64,000 nt of DNA from Halomonas urumqiensis (GTDB taxonomy: Bacteria > Pseudomonadota > Gammaproteobacteria > Pseudomonadales > Halomonadaceae), in NCBI RefSeq assembly GCF_003028575.1, contig NZ_PYUD01000004.1:62001-126000 (forward strand), given 5' to 3'. Positions within the stretch are counted from its first letter, which is position 1, and every line of letters begins with the position of its first letter. The notes below the pieces were generated by a model that worked only from the letters and a program-made list of their open reading frames with translations, ran no database searches and had not been told where the DNA came from. Shown here piece after piece: positions 37,006-46,045 of this stretch. Both the position numbers and the translations under genes were made by a program.

Positions 37006-38127
37006 ATGCAAGGGAAGGCGGTGATGGAAAGACTGCGGGAGCGACCGGTGTTACCAGGCGCCAGAGGACGGATCGAGGCGATCGACCTGGCACGTGGTAT
37101 CGCCATCGCACTGATGATCCTCAGTCACTCGGTCAGCGGCCTGCTCGGTATCGGCGAGGTGCCGGAGTGGGGCATGGTGCCCATTCATCTGCTCACCAAG
37201 TTCTCCTCCTCGCTTTTCATCATGGTGTTCGGCATTGCCTTGGCGGTGGCTTTTCTTGGCAAGACCGATGCTGCCGATTGGCCGAGGCGGCGCCTCAAGT
37301 TGCTGCTGCGCGGGCTCGAAGTACTGTTCTGGTACAAGGTGCTGACGGTCGTCGAGATGCTGCCGTTATATGCACCCGGCGACATCCTCGACACGCTGCT
37401 CTACCAGCGCTTTCCCATCTGGGTCGAGATTCTCGGTTTCTATGCCATCGCCTTGCTGTGGATTCCCTGGGTGCTGCCGCTGTGGCGCCGCATGCCGCTG
37501 TGGTCGCGGCTGGCGAGCCCCCTGCTGATCGCGCTGCTGGCGGGTTGGCTCGAGCGCCACGCCGGTTTCTGGGGGATCGAGCCGCTCAAGGCCCTGTTGG
37601 TGGAAGACGATGACCACTACGCCTGGGGACAGCTCTCGCGGCTGCCGTTGGTGATGCTGGGACTGCTGATCGGCGAGGCGGCGTTGCGGTGGGTGCACGA
37701 ACCCGCTTCGCGGCATCGGCTGGTCGCGGGGCTTGCCGCCGCCGGCGTGGCGATGTTGCTGGGGTTCCTTGCGTTGTCATCGGGCAATCTTGACGCAGCG
37801 CTTATAGCAGTGGCCTGGAACGAGGGCAAGCACCCGCCGGGGCTCGCCTTCATGCTGTTCAGCCTGGGCGGAGCACTGATCATTCTGGCCCTGTGCCTGC
37901 TGGGGGGTGGCAGGGCGGCGCGACTGCTCAAGCCACTCACCCTGATCGGCAGCGATGCGCTCAGCGCGTTCATCTTCCACATCGTGGTGATTTTCCTGAT
38001 CCTGCGCCTGCTGCTCGAATCCTGGCAGGTCTACAGTTACCCGCAGGTGCTCGGCATTGGTGGACTGTTGATATTGGCAACCGCGGGGTGGATTGCATTG
38101 CTGCGCTGGAAAAGAGAGCGTTCATGA
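37006..38127 (+). CDS. DUF1624/heparan N-acetyltransferase-like membrane protein
   Basis: A 373-residue protein with about ten hydrophobic helices. The first helix carries the family motif RIEAIDLARGIAIALMILSH, which is shared with DUF1624, DUF418 and HGSNAT-like transmembrane acyltransferases. It may transfer acyl groups to a cell-envelope glycan, but no substrate can be inferred. The ATG has GGGAG about 9 bp upstream; an ATG at 37024 is also possible. The downstream hydrolase gene overlaps it by 4 bp, so the two are coupled. Confidence 0.72.
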   Translation: MQGKAVMERLRERPVLPGARGRIEAIDLARGIAIALMILSHSVSGLLGIGEVPEWGMVPIHLLTKFSSSLFIMVFGIALAVAFLGKTDAADWPRRRLKLLLRGLEVLFWYKVLTVVEMLPLYAPGDILDTLLYQRFPIWVEILGFYAIALLWIPWVLPLWRRMPLWSRLASPLLIALLAGWLERHAGFWGIEPLKALLVEDDDHYAWGQLSRLPLVMLGLLIGEAALRWVHEPASRHRLVAGLAAAGVAMLLGFLALSSGNLDAALIAVAWNEGKHPPGLAFMLFSLGGALIILALCLLGGGRAARLLKPLTLIGSDALSAFIFHIVVIFLILRLLLESWQVYSYPQVLGIGGLLILATAGWIALLRWKRERS

Positions 38128-39197
38128 TGCGTTGGGGGGTACTCTTCGCGCTGCTGGCGGCCTTACCAATCGCCGGCATGTCCGACACCGAGGCGCTGGT
38201 CCAGCCACCATGGGCGCAGCGACTCGAGGCGAGACTCGAGACGCTGGAGGACGCGTTCGAGGGTGAGCTCGGTGTCCACGTCCGGGTGCTGGGCAGCGAT
38301 GAACGCTTCGGCTTTCGCGACGACGAACGCTGGTACCTGGCCTCGCTGATCAAGGTGCCGGTAGCCATCGAGCTGATGTCTCGGGTCGAACGCGGCGAGG
38401 CGTCGTTGGCCACTTCCCTGACCCTTGCGGAGAGTGACTACGTGGACGGAGCCGGCCCCACCAACTGGGCCTCGCCGGGCACCTCGCTGCGCCTGGAGGA
38501 ACTGCTCGAGCCGATGCTCACGGTCAGTGACAACACCGCCACCGACATGCTTATCCGTCACCTTGGGCTCGAGGCGGTCAATCGGCGCGCAGCGCTACTC
38601 GCCGGCGTTGGGTTCGGGCCGATTACCACGCTTGTGGATGTCAGGCGGCATGTGTATTCGTGGATCACCCCCGAGGCGTTCGCGCTGACCGGCATGCAGG
38701 CACTGGAACTGCGCAAGCTCGAGTCTGGCGAGCGTCTCGAATGGCTGGCCAGGCATTTCGATATTCGCCGCGACGCATTGCCCTTGCCAAGCCTGGATGA
38801 CGCCTACACGGCCTACTATGCCAGCGGCCTCAACGCCGGGCGCCTTGATGCCTACGCCAACCTGCTCGCCGCGCTGGGCGAGGGCAGGGCGCTGGGGCCC
38901 AGGGCCACCGCTGAATTGCTGTCGATCATGCAGGCCACGACCAGTGGCGAGAACCGCCTAAAGGCTGGCATCGGACCCGAACCGCGCTTCGCCCACAAGA
39001 CCGGCACCCAGCATCGCCGGGCCTGCGACGCCGGCATCGTGCTGCCCGAGGCCGCGGCCCAAGGCCAGCGCATCGTCGTGGTGGCGTGTACCCGTGGGCC
39101 TTTGGAGACCACTCTCCACGAGCGCGCGCTTGCCGCCATCGGTGTCGCCCTGCGTGACAGCGGTGCGCTGGCAAGCGGCGGTATCAGCGCACCTTGA
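38124..39197 (+). CDS. Class A beta-lactamase-fold serine hydrolase
   Basis: A 357-residue exported protein. The short N-terminal hydrophobic segment (MMRWGVLFALLAALPIAG) is a signal peptide. The three penicillin-recognising motifs are present: Ser74-x-x-Lys77 (SLIK), Ser135-Asp-Asn137 (SDN) and KTG (HKTGTQHRRACD). A clear general-base glutamate of the omega loop cannot be identified by eye, so a peptidoglycan or amide hydrolase is as likely as a true beta-lactamase. The ATGA overlap with the upstream membrane acyltransferase gene suggests related envelope roles. Confidence 0.78.
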   Translation: MMRWGVLFALLAALPIAGMSDTEALVQPPWAQRLEARLETLEDAFEGELGVHVRVLGSDERFGFRDDERWYLASLIKVPVAIELMSRVERGEASLATSLTLAESDYVDGAGPTNWASPGTSLRLEELLEPMLTVSDNTATDMLIRHLGLEAVNRRAALLAGVGFGPITTLVDVRRHVYSWITPEAFALTGMQALELRKLESGERLEWLARHFDIRRDALPLPSLDDAYTAYYASGLNAGRLDAYANLLAALGEGRALGPRATAELLSIMQATTSGENRLKAGIGPEPRFAHKTGTQHRRACDAGIVLPEAAAQGQRIVVVACTRGPLETTLHERALAAIGVALRDSGALASGGISAP

Positions 39198-39277
39198 TGT
39201 CGCATGCGACCATGGTCTATGCCGGTTTGCGCGTTCCTTGATTGACACCCCTGCTGCCGAGTTCTAACCTCACTCCA

Positions 39278-39302
39278 GCGTTACCGGTAACATTACTGGT
39301 AA
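39278..39302. promoter_or_regulatory. GntR operator upstream of the gluconate TRAP operon
   Basis: GTTACCGGTAAC (39280-39291) is a perfect palindrome. With flanking bases (GCGTTACCGGTAACAT) it nearly equals the GntR operator of E. coli. A second imperfect copy, TTACTGGTAA, follows at 39293-39302. The operon's own gntR closely resembles E. coli GntR, which makes the match functional in all likelihood. Confidence 0.82.
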
Positions 39303-39374
39303 CTCCACCGGTCATTGGCCAGGCAGTCGCAACAGTCGCAATGATCGGCATCCGACGTTCGCACGACGTCATAG

Positions 39375-39416
39375 GCTTCGAAACTCAATTGCTTCGAACC
39401 TCAATTGCTTCGAACC
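39375..39416. repeat. 16 bp tandem repeat in the leader of the gluconate operon
   Basis: Two and a half copies of GCTTCGAACCTCAATT (39375-39390 with one difference, 39391-39406, partial 39407-39416) lie between the GntR operator and the ribosome binding site. Each contains TTCGAA. No role is evident; replication slippage may have produced it. Confidence 0.7.
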
Positions 39417-39454
39417 ACTATCAACAATTCCATAACAGCCACTGGAGAACTGCC

Positions 39455-40540
39455 ATGACCCCCATCTGGCGCAGCACGCTCACTCTCGCCGGCGCGGCCT
39501 CGCTGACCTTCGGCGTCGCACTCAGTGCCCAGGCGCAGACTCCCGATCTGTCCGAGCCGCCCGCCATCGACGGCGACGTGGTTGGTGACCACGGCTCCGT
39601 GACCATTCGTATGGGTATCGGTCTTGCCGAGACCTCGCCCCAGTACCTCTCCTCCCAGTACTTCGCCGACATTCTCGAAGAGCGCAGTGAAGGCCGCATC
39701 ACCGTCAACATCTTCCCGAACAGCCAGCTTGGCGATGACGTGCAGATGATGGAGATGCTGCAGACCGGCACACTGGACATGTCCTATCCGTCCAGCTCGC
39801 CGGCCACCACCTACGTCGAAGAGCTGGCGGTATTCGACCTGCCGTTCCTGCTGCCCACCCGTGATGCCGCCGTCGCCGTGATGAACAGCGATGTCGCCCA
39901 GGGCATGCTCGATGCCTTCGACGGTACCGGCATCAAGGCGCTGGCGTTCTCCGAGAACGGTTATCGCCAGCTCTCCAACAGCGCGCGTGCGGTCGAATCA
40001 CCGGAAGACGTGGCTGGCATGGACGTGGGTGGCCTGACCATTCGTACCATGGAGAACCCGGTACACCTGTCGATCTGGCAGACACTGGGTGCCAACCCCA
40101 CGCCGATGGCCTTCGGGGAACTGTTCTCCGCCATGGAGCAAGGCGTGGTCGATGGCCAGGAAAACCCCTGGAGCACCATCCTGACCTCCAACTTCCACGA
40201 AGTGCAGGACTACGGCTCCGAGACACGCCACGTCTACACGCCGTTCATCATGATGATGTCCGAGCGTACCTGGGATCGCATGGACCCGGAATACCAGGAG
40301 CTCGTCCAGGACGCCGCGCGCCAGTCCGCTGCCTACGAGATCCAGCTCTCCACCGAGTATGACGACTGGGCCCGCGAGCAGCTCGAGGAGCGCGGCATGC
40401 AGATCACCCGTCTCGATGATGAGCAGATCGCCGCCTTCCAGGAAGCCGTGCAGCCTGTCTATGACGAGTGGGCGCCGCGCATCGGCGAGGACCTGATCGA
40501 GCAGATCCAGGGCATCGTCGAAGAATCCATGAACGACTGA
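39455..40540 (+). CDS. TRAP transporter binding protein (probable gluconate)
   Basis: A 361-residue DctP-family periplasmic protein with a Sec-type signal peptide (MTPIWRSTLTLAGAASLTFG, ending ALSAQAQ). TRAP features include TVNIFPNSQLGDDVQMMEM, GGLTIRTMENPVHL and NPTPMAFGELFSAMEQG. The downstream gntK and gntR and the upstream GntR operator point to gluconate or a closely related sugar acid. The ATG at 39455 has GGAG 8 bp upstream; the frame is open back to 39242, but that part resembles leader sequence. Confidence 0.85.
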   Translation: MTPIWRSTLTLAGAASLTFGVALSAQAQTPDLSEPPAIDGDVVGDHGSVTIRMGIGLAETSPQYLSSQYFADILEERSEGRITVNIFPNSQLGDDVQMMEMLQTGTLDMSYPSSSPATTYVEELAVFDLPFLLPTRDAAVAVMNSDVAQGMLDAFDGTGIKALAFSENGYRQLSNSARAVESPEDVAGMDVGGLTIRTMENPVHLSIWQTLGANPTPMAFGELFSAMEQGVVDGQENPWSTILTSNFHEVQDYGSETRHVYTPFIMMMSERTWDRMDPEYQELVQDAARQSAAYEIQLSTEYDDWAREQLEERGMQITRLDDEQIAAFQEAVQPVYDEWAPRIGEDLIEQIQGIVEESMND

Positions 40541-40634
40541 TTACCAAGACCGACCCCCGGCCCGTCATTCGATGGGCCGGGCACAGACCGACTGGCCGGG
40601 CAGGGAATCCTGCCCGGCCACTGGAGTAGCTCGA

Positions 40635-41267
40635 ATGACCCCCTCTTCTTCACCGACACCCGAGTCCAACGACTCACCCGACCTGGATTCGGTCATCGGC
40701 GACGCCAGTGTCTACCTGGACGACCCCAACCGATTTCCCCTTGAAATCGACACCGATTCCCGCCGTGGTCCGGCCATCTTTCGTTGGTTGACCGTGGCCA
40801 TGGAGCAGCTGATCGCGGTGATCCTGATCGCCCTGATCATCTCGGTGGCGGCCAATGTCATCGGCCGCTCGCTGCTCAATCATTCGCTGCCCTGGGCCGA
40901 TGAGCTGGCCCGCATGCTGTTCATCTGGCTGATCTTCATCGGTGCCGCGGCGGCCTTCGCCCGCTATGAGCACATCGCCGTCGACTTTCTGGTGCGCAGA
41001 CTCAAGCCGCGCGCCGCCCATGGCCTGTATCTGTTGCAGCATCTGATCATCACCACCCTGATGGGCATCATTATATGGGGTGGCTACGTGGTGATGTCGC
41101 GTTCCACCGGGCGTACCGCCATCCTTGGCGTGCCGTGGAACCTGATCAACGTCTCGCTGGTGCTATGCGCCATCTTCATTGCTGCCGTGGCCATCTGGCG
41201 TGCCTGGCAGAGCCTGACCATCATGCGCTCGCCTGATGCGTCGCACTCCCAAGATGGAGGTCGCTAG
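40635..41267 (+). CDS. TRAP transporter small permease subunit (gluconate operon)
   Basis: A 210-residue DctQ-family protein. A polar N-terminal tail of about 50 residues precedes four helices (LIAVILIALIISVAANVIG, PWADELARMLFIWLIFIGAA, and two more). It forms the membrane complex with the large subunit that starts 3 bp downstream. The ATG at 40635 has GGAG at 9 bp; an upstream start would add 21 residues of non-family sequence. Confidence 0.86.
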   Translation: MTPSSSPTPESNDSPDLDSVIGDASVYLDDPNRFPLEIDTDSRRGPAIFRWLTVAMEQLIAVILIALIISVAANVIGRSLLNHSLPWADELARMLFIWLIFIGAAAAFARYEHIAVDFLVRRLKPRAAHGLYLLQHLIITTLMGIIIWGGYVVMSRSTGRTAILGVPWNLINVSLVLCAIFIAAVAIWRAWQSLTIMRSPDASHSQDGGR

Positions 41268-41270
41268 ACC

Positions 41271-42551
41271 ATGTTGTGGATCTTTCTCGGCATCCTGTTC
41301 GCCTCGCTGGCGCTTGGCCTGCCCATCGCCTTCGGCCTGGGTGTGGCGGCGGTCGTCATGGCCGTGCTTTCCGATATTCCATTGTCGATCCTGATCGAAC
41401 AATCGATTCGCGGGGTCAACAGTTTTCCGCTGCTGGCGATTCCTTTCTTCATCCTGGTGGGTGAGGTGATGAGCAATGGCGGCATCGCCCGTCGCCTGAT
41501 GGATCTGGCCGGCGCGCTGGTCGGTTTCGTGCGTGGTGGCCTCGGCCAGGTGGCCATCACTGGCTCGATGTTCTTTGGTGGCATCAGTGGCTCGGCCGTG
41601 GCCGACACCGCGGCAACCGGCGCCATGATGATTCCCTCGATGACCAAGCAGGGCTATACCGCGCCCCAGGCCACGGCCATCAACACCGTGTCATCGGTGA
41701 TCGGTATCATCATTCCCCCGTCGATTCCACTTATCCTGTTCGGCATCGTCACCGAGACCTCGATCAGTCGTCTGTTCATCGCCGGTATCGTGCCGGGCAT
41801 GCTGATCGGGTTCGGCCTGATGGTCACCACCTTCATCATGGCCAGCATCGGTCACGCCGGCCAGACCCGGAAGTTCCGCTTCGACCTGCTGTGGCAAGCG
41901 TTCAAGGCCGCGTGGCTTGCGCTGGTGCTGCCGGTGATCGTGATCGGCGGCATCATTGGCGGCGTATTTACCGCCACCGAAGCCGCGGTTGCCGCGCTGC
42001 TCTACTCACTGTTCATTTCGCTGGTGATCTATCGCGAGTTCAAGCTGCGCGAGCTGTGGGGCATGCTGATTCGCACCGCACGCCTCACCGGCATGGTGCT
42101 GCTGCTGCTGGCGTTCGCCACGATCATCGCCTGGTTCCTGACCATCAACATGGTGCCGCAGACCTTGGTCAGCCAGGTTCAGGCGATCACCCAGGATCCG
42201 TTCCTGCTGCTGCTGATCGTCGCCGGTCTGCTGCTGTTGGTGGGCTTCGTGATGGACCTCACCCCGGCCATGGTGATCATGGCGCCGATGCTGACGCCGA
42301 TCGTCACCTCGGTGGGTATTGATCCGGTGTACTTCGGTGTGCTCATGGCCTTCGTGCTTGGCATCGGCCTGCTGACCCCGCCGGTGGGGACCTGCCTGTA
42401 TGTCGGTTGTGGCGTCGGCAAGGTCTCGATGGAAGCGCTGGTGCGGGCCATGCTGCCCTACTACGCGACCTTGCTGGTGGTGCTGGTGATCCTGATCGCC
42501 TTCCCGGGTATCGTCACCTGGTTGCCGAATCTCACCGATGTCAGTGGATGA
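41271..42551 (+). CDS. TRAP transporter large permease subunit (gluconate operon)
   Basis: A 426-residue DctM-family transporter with about twelve helices (FPLLAIPFFILVGEVMSNGG, GGISGSAVADTAATGAMMIP, IGIIIPPSIPLILFG, LGIGLLTPPVGTCLYVG). It drives sodium-coupled uptake of the ligand bound by the first gene product. It is coupled to gntK by a 4 bp ATGA overlap, linking uptake to phosphorylation. Confidence 0.9.
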   Translation: MLWIFLGILFASLALGLPIAFGLGVAAVVMAVLSDIPLSILIEQSIRGVNSFPLLAIPFFILVGEVMSNGGIARRLMDLAGALVGFVRGGLGQVAITGSMFFGGISGSAVADTAATGAMMIPSMTKQGYTAPQATAINTVSSVIGIIIPPSIPLILFGIVTETSISRLFIAGIVPGMLIGFGLMVTTFIMASIGHAGQTRKFRFDLLWQAFKAAWLALVLPVIVIGGIIGGVFTATEAAVAALLYSLFISLVIYREFKLRELWGMLIRTARLTGMVLLLLAFATIIAWFLTINMVPQTLVSQVQAITQDPFLLLLIVAGLLLLVGFVMDLTPAMVIMAPMLTPIVTSVGIDPVYFGVLMAFVLGIGLLTPPVGTCLYVGCGVGKVSMEALVRAMLPYYATLLVVLVILIAFPGIVTWLPNLTDVSG

Positions 42552-43084
42552 CAGTCATGGATCACCCGAAGACAACTTCACGACGGATTCTGGTGATGGG
42601 CGTGTCGGGTTCCGGTAAATCCCATATCGGGCGCCTGCTGGCCGAGCGTCTGGGGGTCGAATTCATCGATGGTGATGACCATCATCCCCAGGCGAACATC
42701 GACAAGATGGCCCGGGGCATTCCGCTGAACGACGATGACCGCCAGGGGTGGCTTGATACCCTGGCGGGCCTGATCGCCGACTATCACCGCCGAGATGCGT
42801 CATTGGTGATCGGTTGCTCGGCCCTTAAGCGGCGTTACCGCGATCAACTGCGCAGTGGTGATCCGGCGCTCGCGATCCTGTTCCTGGAAGGCTCACGCGA
42901 GCAGCTTCTCGAACGGCTGACAAGCCGTGAGGGACACTTCTTTACCGGCGAGGCAATGCTCGAGAGCCAGCTGGCGGACCTGGAGCCTCCTGGGAGTGAC
43001 GAGGCCATCACGCTGAATATCGGCGATTCCCCCGAGAGCTTGGCAGCGGCATTTATCGCCTCACTCGACTCGACATACTGCTGA
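42548..43084 (+). CDS. gntK: Gluconokinase
   Basis: A 178-residue P-loop kinase that phosphorylates D-gluconate to 6-phosphogluconate for the Entner-Doudoroff or pentose phosphate route. It has Walker A (MGVSGSGKSHIG), the gluconokinase motif DGDDHHPQANIDKMARGIPLND and the phosphate-binding segment IGCSALKRRYRDQLR. The ATG at 42548 overlaps the TRAP large-subunit stop; an ATG at 42557 is an alternative. It supports gluconate as the TRAP substrate. Confidence 0.93.
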   Translation: MTVMDHPKTTSRRILVMGVSGSGKSHIGRLLAERLGVEFIDGDDHHPQANIDKMARGIPLNDDDRQGWLDTLAGLIADYHRRDASLVIGCSALKRRYRDQLRSGDPALAILFLEGSREQLLERLTSREGHFFTGEAMLESQLADLEPPGSDEAITLNIGDSPESLAAAFIASLDSTYC

Positions 43085-43151
43085 TCGAGCACGTATCCCA
43101 AGATGCCGCGATGGCGCGGCGTTGTCCCTTGCTCAAGGTGTCTGGCCAGCC

Positions 43152-44147
43152 GTGAAGAAAAAACGCCCCACGCTTCAGGACATCGCCGACCTTGTCGGTG
43201 CCACCAAGATGACGGTGAGTCGCTGCCTGCGGGACCCGGAGACGGTGTCCGAGGGGCTTCGTGAGCGTATCTTCGCCGCCGCTGAACACCTTGGCTATAT
43301 TCCCAACCGCGCGCCGGACCTGCTGTCGCGTTCCACCAGTTATTCGATCGGCGTGTTGATGCCTTCGCTCAACAATCAGGTGTTCGCCGGTGTACTGGTG
43401 GGCATCGAGGCCGCGACCGAACCGGCCGGTTACCACCTGATGCTGTCCCACTATGGCTACAGCCAGGAACTCGAGGAGCGCAGCCTGGCATCGTTGCTCT
43501 CCTACAATGTGGATGGAGTGATCCTGGCCGAGAGCCTGCACACCCAGCGTAGTTGCCGGATGCTCGAAACCGCCGGCATTCCGACCGTGGAGATCATGGA
43601 CTCCCTGACGCCGCCGCTGCACCAGGCGGTGGGCTACAACAATGTGGCGGCGGCCCGGGACATGGTCAACGAGATGATACGCCGCGGGCGACGCCACATT
43701 CTCTACCTGGCGGTGCGTCTGGATGAACGCACCCGCCAGCGTGAGCTCGGCTATCGTCAGGCCATGGAGGCCCACGGTCTCACGCCACTGACTCTGCGTC
43801 GTACGCAGCGCTCGTCGTTCAGTATTGGCGCGGCATTGGTGGGTGAGATTCTCGACACGCATCCCGAGACCGATGGGGTGTTCTGCACCAATGATGACGT
43901 GGCGGTAGGCGCGTACTTCGAGTGCCAACGGCGGGGCGTGTCGGTGCCAGGGCGCATGGCGATTGCCGGCTTCCATGGTCACGACGTGGGGCAGGTCATG
44001 TCGCCCAGGCTTGCAAGCGTCGTCACCCCGCGCGAAGCGATCGGTAAGCGCGCCGCCGAGGAGCTGCTTGGCCGCTTGCGTGGCAAGCCGATGGGCAATC
44101 GCGTGATTGATCTGGGCTATCGAATCGAGCCTGGCGAGACGCTGTAG
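43152..44147 (+). CDS. gntR: Gluconate operon repressor GntR (LacI family)
   Basis: A 331-residue LacI-family repressor that resembles E. coli GntR along its whole length: VKKKRPTLQDIADLVGATKM at the helix-turn-helix, then YIPNRAPDLLS, GVFCTNDDVAVGAYFECQRRG and GFHGHDVGQVM. The GTG start matches the E. coli N-terminus (MKKKRP). Its operator is visible upstream of the TRAP operon at 39280. Gluconate or 6-phosphogluconate should relieve repression. It is the last gene of the gluconate cluster. Confidence 0.94.
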   Translation: MKKKRPTLQDIADLVGATKMTVSRCLRDPETVSEGLRERIFAAAEHLGYIPNRAPDLLSRSTSYSIGVLMPSLNNQVFAGVLVGIEAATEPAGYHLMLSHYGYSQELEERSLASLLSYNVDGVILAESLHTQRSCRMLETAGIPTVEIMDSLTPPLHQAVGYNNVAAARDMVNEMIRRGRRHILYLAVRLDERTRQRELGYRQAMEAHGLTPLTLRRTQRSSFSIGAALVGEILDTHPETDGVFCTNDDVAVGAYFECQRRGVSVPGRMAIAGFHGHDVGQVMSPRLASVVTPREAIGKRAAEELLGRLRGKPMGNRVIDLGYRIEPGETL

Positions 44148-44205
44148 CGGCTATTTTCGGTCAATCCTCACCCATCAGCCGCCTGTTGCTATGGCTTGGG
44201 TAGTG

Positions 44206-44221
44206 CATGCCAATTAGCATG
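44206..44221. promoter_or_regulatory. Candidate operator upstream of the metal-uptake operon
   Basis: CATGC-CAATTA-GCATG is an inverted repeat (44206-44221) that continues as ATGCCAATTAGCAT with one mismatched pair. It lies 53 bp before the metal-binding-protein start, where a Fur-, Mur- or MntR-type repressor site would be expected. The regulator is not identified. Confidence 0.45.
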
Positions 44222-44273
44222 ACGCTCCGTTCAGGGTACTCTATGGGCTGGATTCCACACCAAGGAGCGCCTA

Positions 44274-45251
44274 GTGCCTGTTGTTCGTCGTTATCTTCCT
44301 CGTCTATTGATCGTGGTGTGTTGCAGCTTTCCTGCTGTTCCGTCCTGGGCTGAAGATACGCGGCTGCACGTCGTGGCGACCACCGGCATGATCGCGGATG
44401 CGCTTCGTGAAATAGGTGGTGAGCAGGTTGATGTACAGGGCTTGATGGGACCAGGGGTCGACCCCCATCTCTATCGCCAGACACGTACCGACGTAAGAGC
44501 CATGACCCAGGCCGACGCGGTGTTCTGGAATGGCTTGTATCTCGAGGCCCAACTGGAGGACTTCCTGGCGCGACTTGCCGAGCGCAAGCCGGTATACGCG
44601 GTGGGCGATGCGGTGCCCCGTGACAAGCGCCTGGCCGACGAGGACTATCCCGATCAACCCGACCCCCACGTATGGATGGACCCCAGCCGCTGGCGCTACG
44701 TCATCGAGGCCGTGGCCGATGGCTTGATCGAGCTTGCGCCGAACCACGCCGACGCCTTCACCGAAAGAGCCGACGTCTACCTCGAGGAGCTCGAGGCGCT
44801 GGATGCCTACGCACACCAGATTCTCGGGAGCGTGCCCGAGGAGGCGCGCGTGCTGGTCACCGCCCATGATGCCTTCGGCTACTTCGGCGATGCCTACGAT
44901 TTCGAGGTGCTGGGCATTCAGGGCTTCTCCACCGAGAGCGAAGCGGGGCTTGCGCGTATCGAGACGCTGGTGGACGTGCTGGTCGAGCGTGGGATAGGGG
45001 CGATCTTCGTCGAGACGTCGGTCTCAGACCGCAATATCCGTGCCCTGGTCGAAGGCGCCGAGGCACAGGATCATAACGTGCGTATCGCCGGTGAACTCTA
45101 TTCCGATGCCATGGGGCAGGCCGACACCTATCGAGGCACCTGGCTTGGCATGTTCGACCACAATGCCAGCCTGATCGCCGCGGCACTGGGCGGCGACGTG
45201 CCGGAAGGGGGTCGTCTGGGCCGCCTCGACGACCCCCGGGAGAGCGAATGA
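44274..45251 (+). CDS. Metal ABC transporter binding protein (TroA-like)
   Basis: A 325-residue cluster A-I periplasmic protein (signal peptide to about residue 26). The metal ligands expected for the TroA fold are His65 (DPHLY), His132 (DPHVWMD), His198 (AHDAFGYF) and Asp295 (FDHN). This H3D set, and the lack of a His-rich loop, argue for manganese or zinc in the TroA manner rather than ZnuA. The GTG start has AAGGAG at 6 bp. It overlaps the ATPase gene by 4 bp and heads a troABCD-type operon. Confidence 0.86.
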   Translation: MPVVRRYLPRLLIVVCCSFPAVPSWAEDTRLHVVATTGMIADALREIGGEQVDVQGLMGPGVDPHLYRQTRTDVRAMTQADAVFWNGLYLEAQLEDFLARLAERKPVYAVGDAVPRDKRLADEDYPDQPDPHVWMDPSRWRYVIEAVADGLIELAPNHADAFTERADVYLEELEALDAYAHQILGSVPEEARVLVTAHDAFGYFGDAYDFEVLGIQGFSTESEAGLARIETLVDVLVERGIGAIFVETSVSDRNIRALVEGAEAQDHNVRIAGELYSDAMGQADTYRGTWLGMFDHNASLIAAALGGDVPEGGRLGRLDDPRESE

Positions 45252-46045
45252 AACCCACGCCTCGTATTCCCGACGCCGTGAAGTCGAGCCCACTGGCGAT
45301 CCAGGGGCTGACGGTCAGCTACGACCGCCGCCCGGTGGTGCATTCGGTGGATTTCGTGACCCCGCCCGGCAGCATGACCGCCATTGTCGGCCCCAACGGC
45401 GCCGGCAAGTCGACGTTGCTCAAGGCCTCGCTTGGCATTACGGCGCGCCTCACCGGTGACGTGCGGGTATTCGGCAAGCCGTTCGAGGTGATGTCGCGGC
45501 ATGTCGCCTATGTACCCCAGCGCAGCAGCGTCGACTGGGATTTCCCGGCCACCGTGATCGATGTGGTGGCGATGGGGCTGTTCCGTGACCAGCGCTGGTG
45601 GCAGTTCAATCGAGGGCGGGATCGCAGGCTGGCCATGCACAGCCTGGCGCGCGTGGGCATGGAAGCCTTTGCCGACCGCCAGATCGGCCAACTCTCCGGT
45701 GGTCAGCAGCAACGCGTGTTCCTGGCCCGTGCCCTGATCCAGGATGCCGAGCTGACCATCCTCGACGAGCCCTTCGCCGGAGTGGACGCGGCGACTGAGT
45801 CGGCGATCATCGAGGTGCTCAAGGAACTGCGCGACGAGGGGCGCACGCTGCTTTGCGTGCATCATGACCTGTCTACCGTGCATGACTATTTCGACCATGT
45901 GCTGCTGCTCAATGTACGGGGCATTGCCGCCGGCGCTGTCGATGAGGTGTTCACCGCGGCCAACCTGCAGGCCACCTACGGCGGGCGTCTCAGTGAGGTG
46001 CAACTGGCGCGGCTGGTGTCGCCGGCCAGCAAGGAGGCGCGGTAA
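45248..46045 (+). CDS. Metal ABC transporter ATPase
   Basis: A 265-residue ATPase with Walker A (GPNGAGKST), signature (LSGGQQQR) and Walker B ([12 protein letters not shown]) motifs, typical of Mn/Zn importers ([18 protein letters not shown]). It energises the two permeases encoded downstream. Its start overlaps the binding-protein stop by 4 bp, and its stop shares a base with the ATG of the first permease (TAATG). Confidence 0.92.
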   Translation: MKPTPRIPDAVKSSPLAIQGLTVSYDRRPVVHSVDFVTPPGSMTAIVGPNGAGKSTLLKASLGITARLTGDVRVFGKPFEVMSRHVAYVPQRSSVDWDFPATVIDVVAMGLFRDQRWWQFNRGRDRRLAMHSLARVGMEAFADRQIGQLSGGQQQRVFLARALIQDAELTILDEPFAGVDAATESAIIEVLKELRDEGRTLLCVHHDLSTVHDYFDHVLLLNVRGIAAGAVDEVFTAANLQATYGGRLSEVQLARLVSPASKEAR

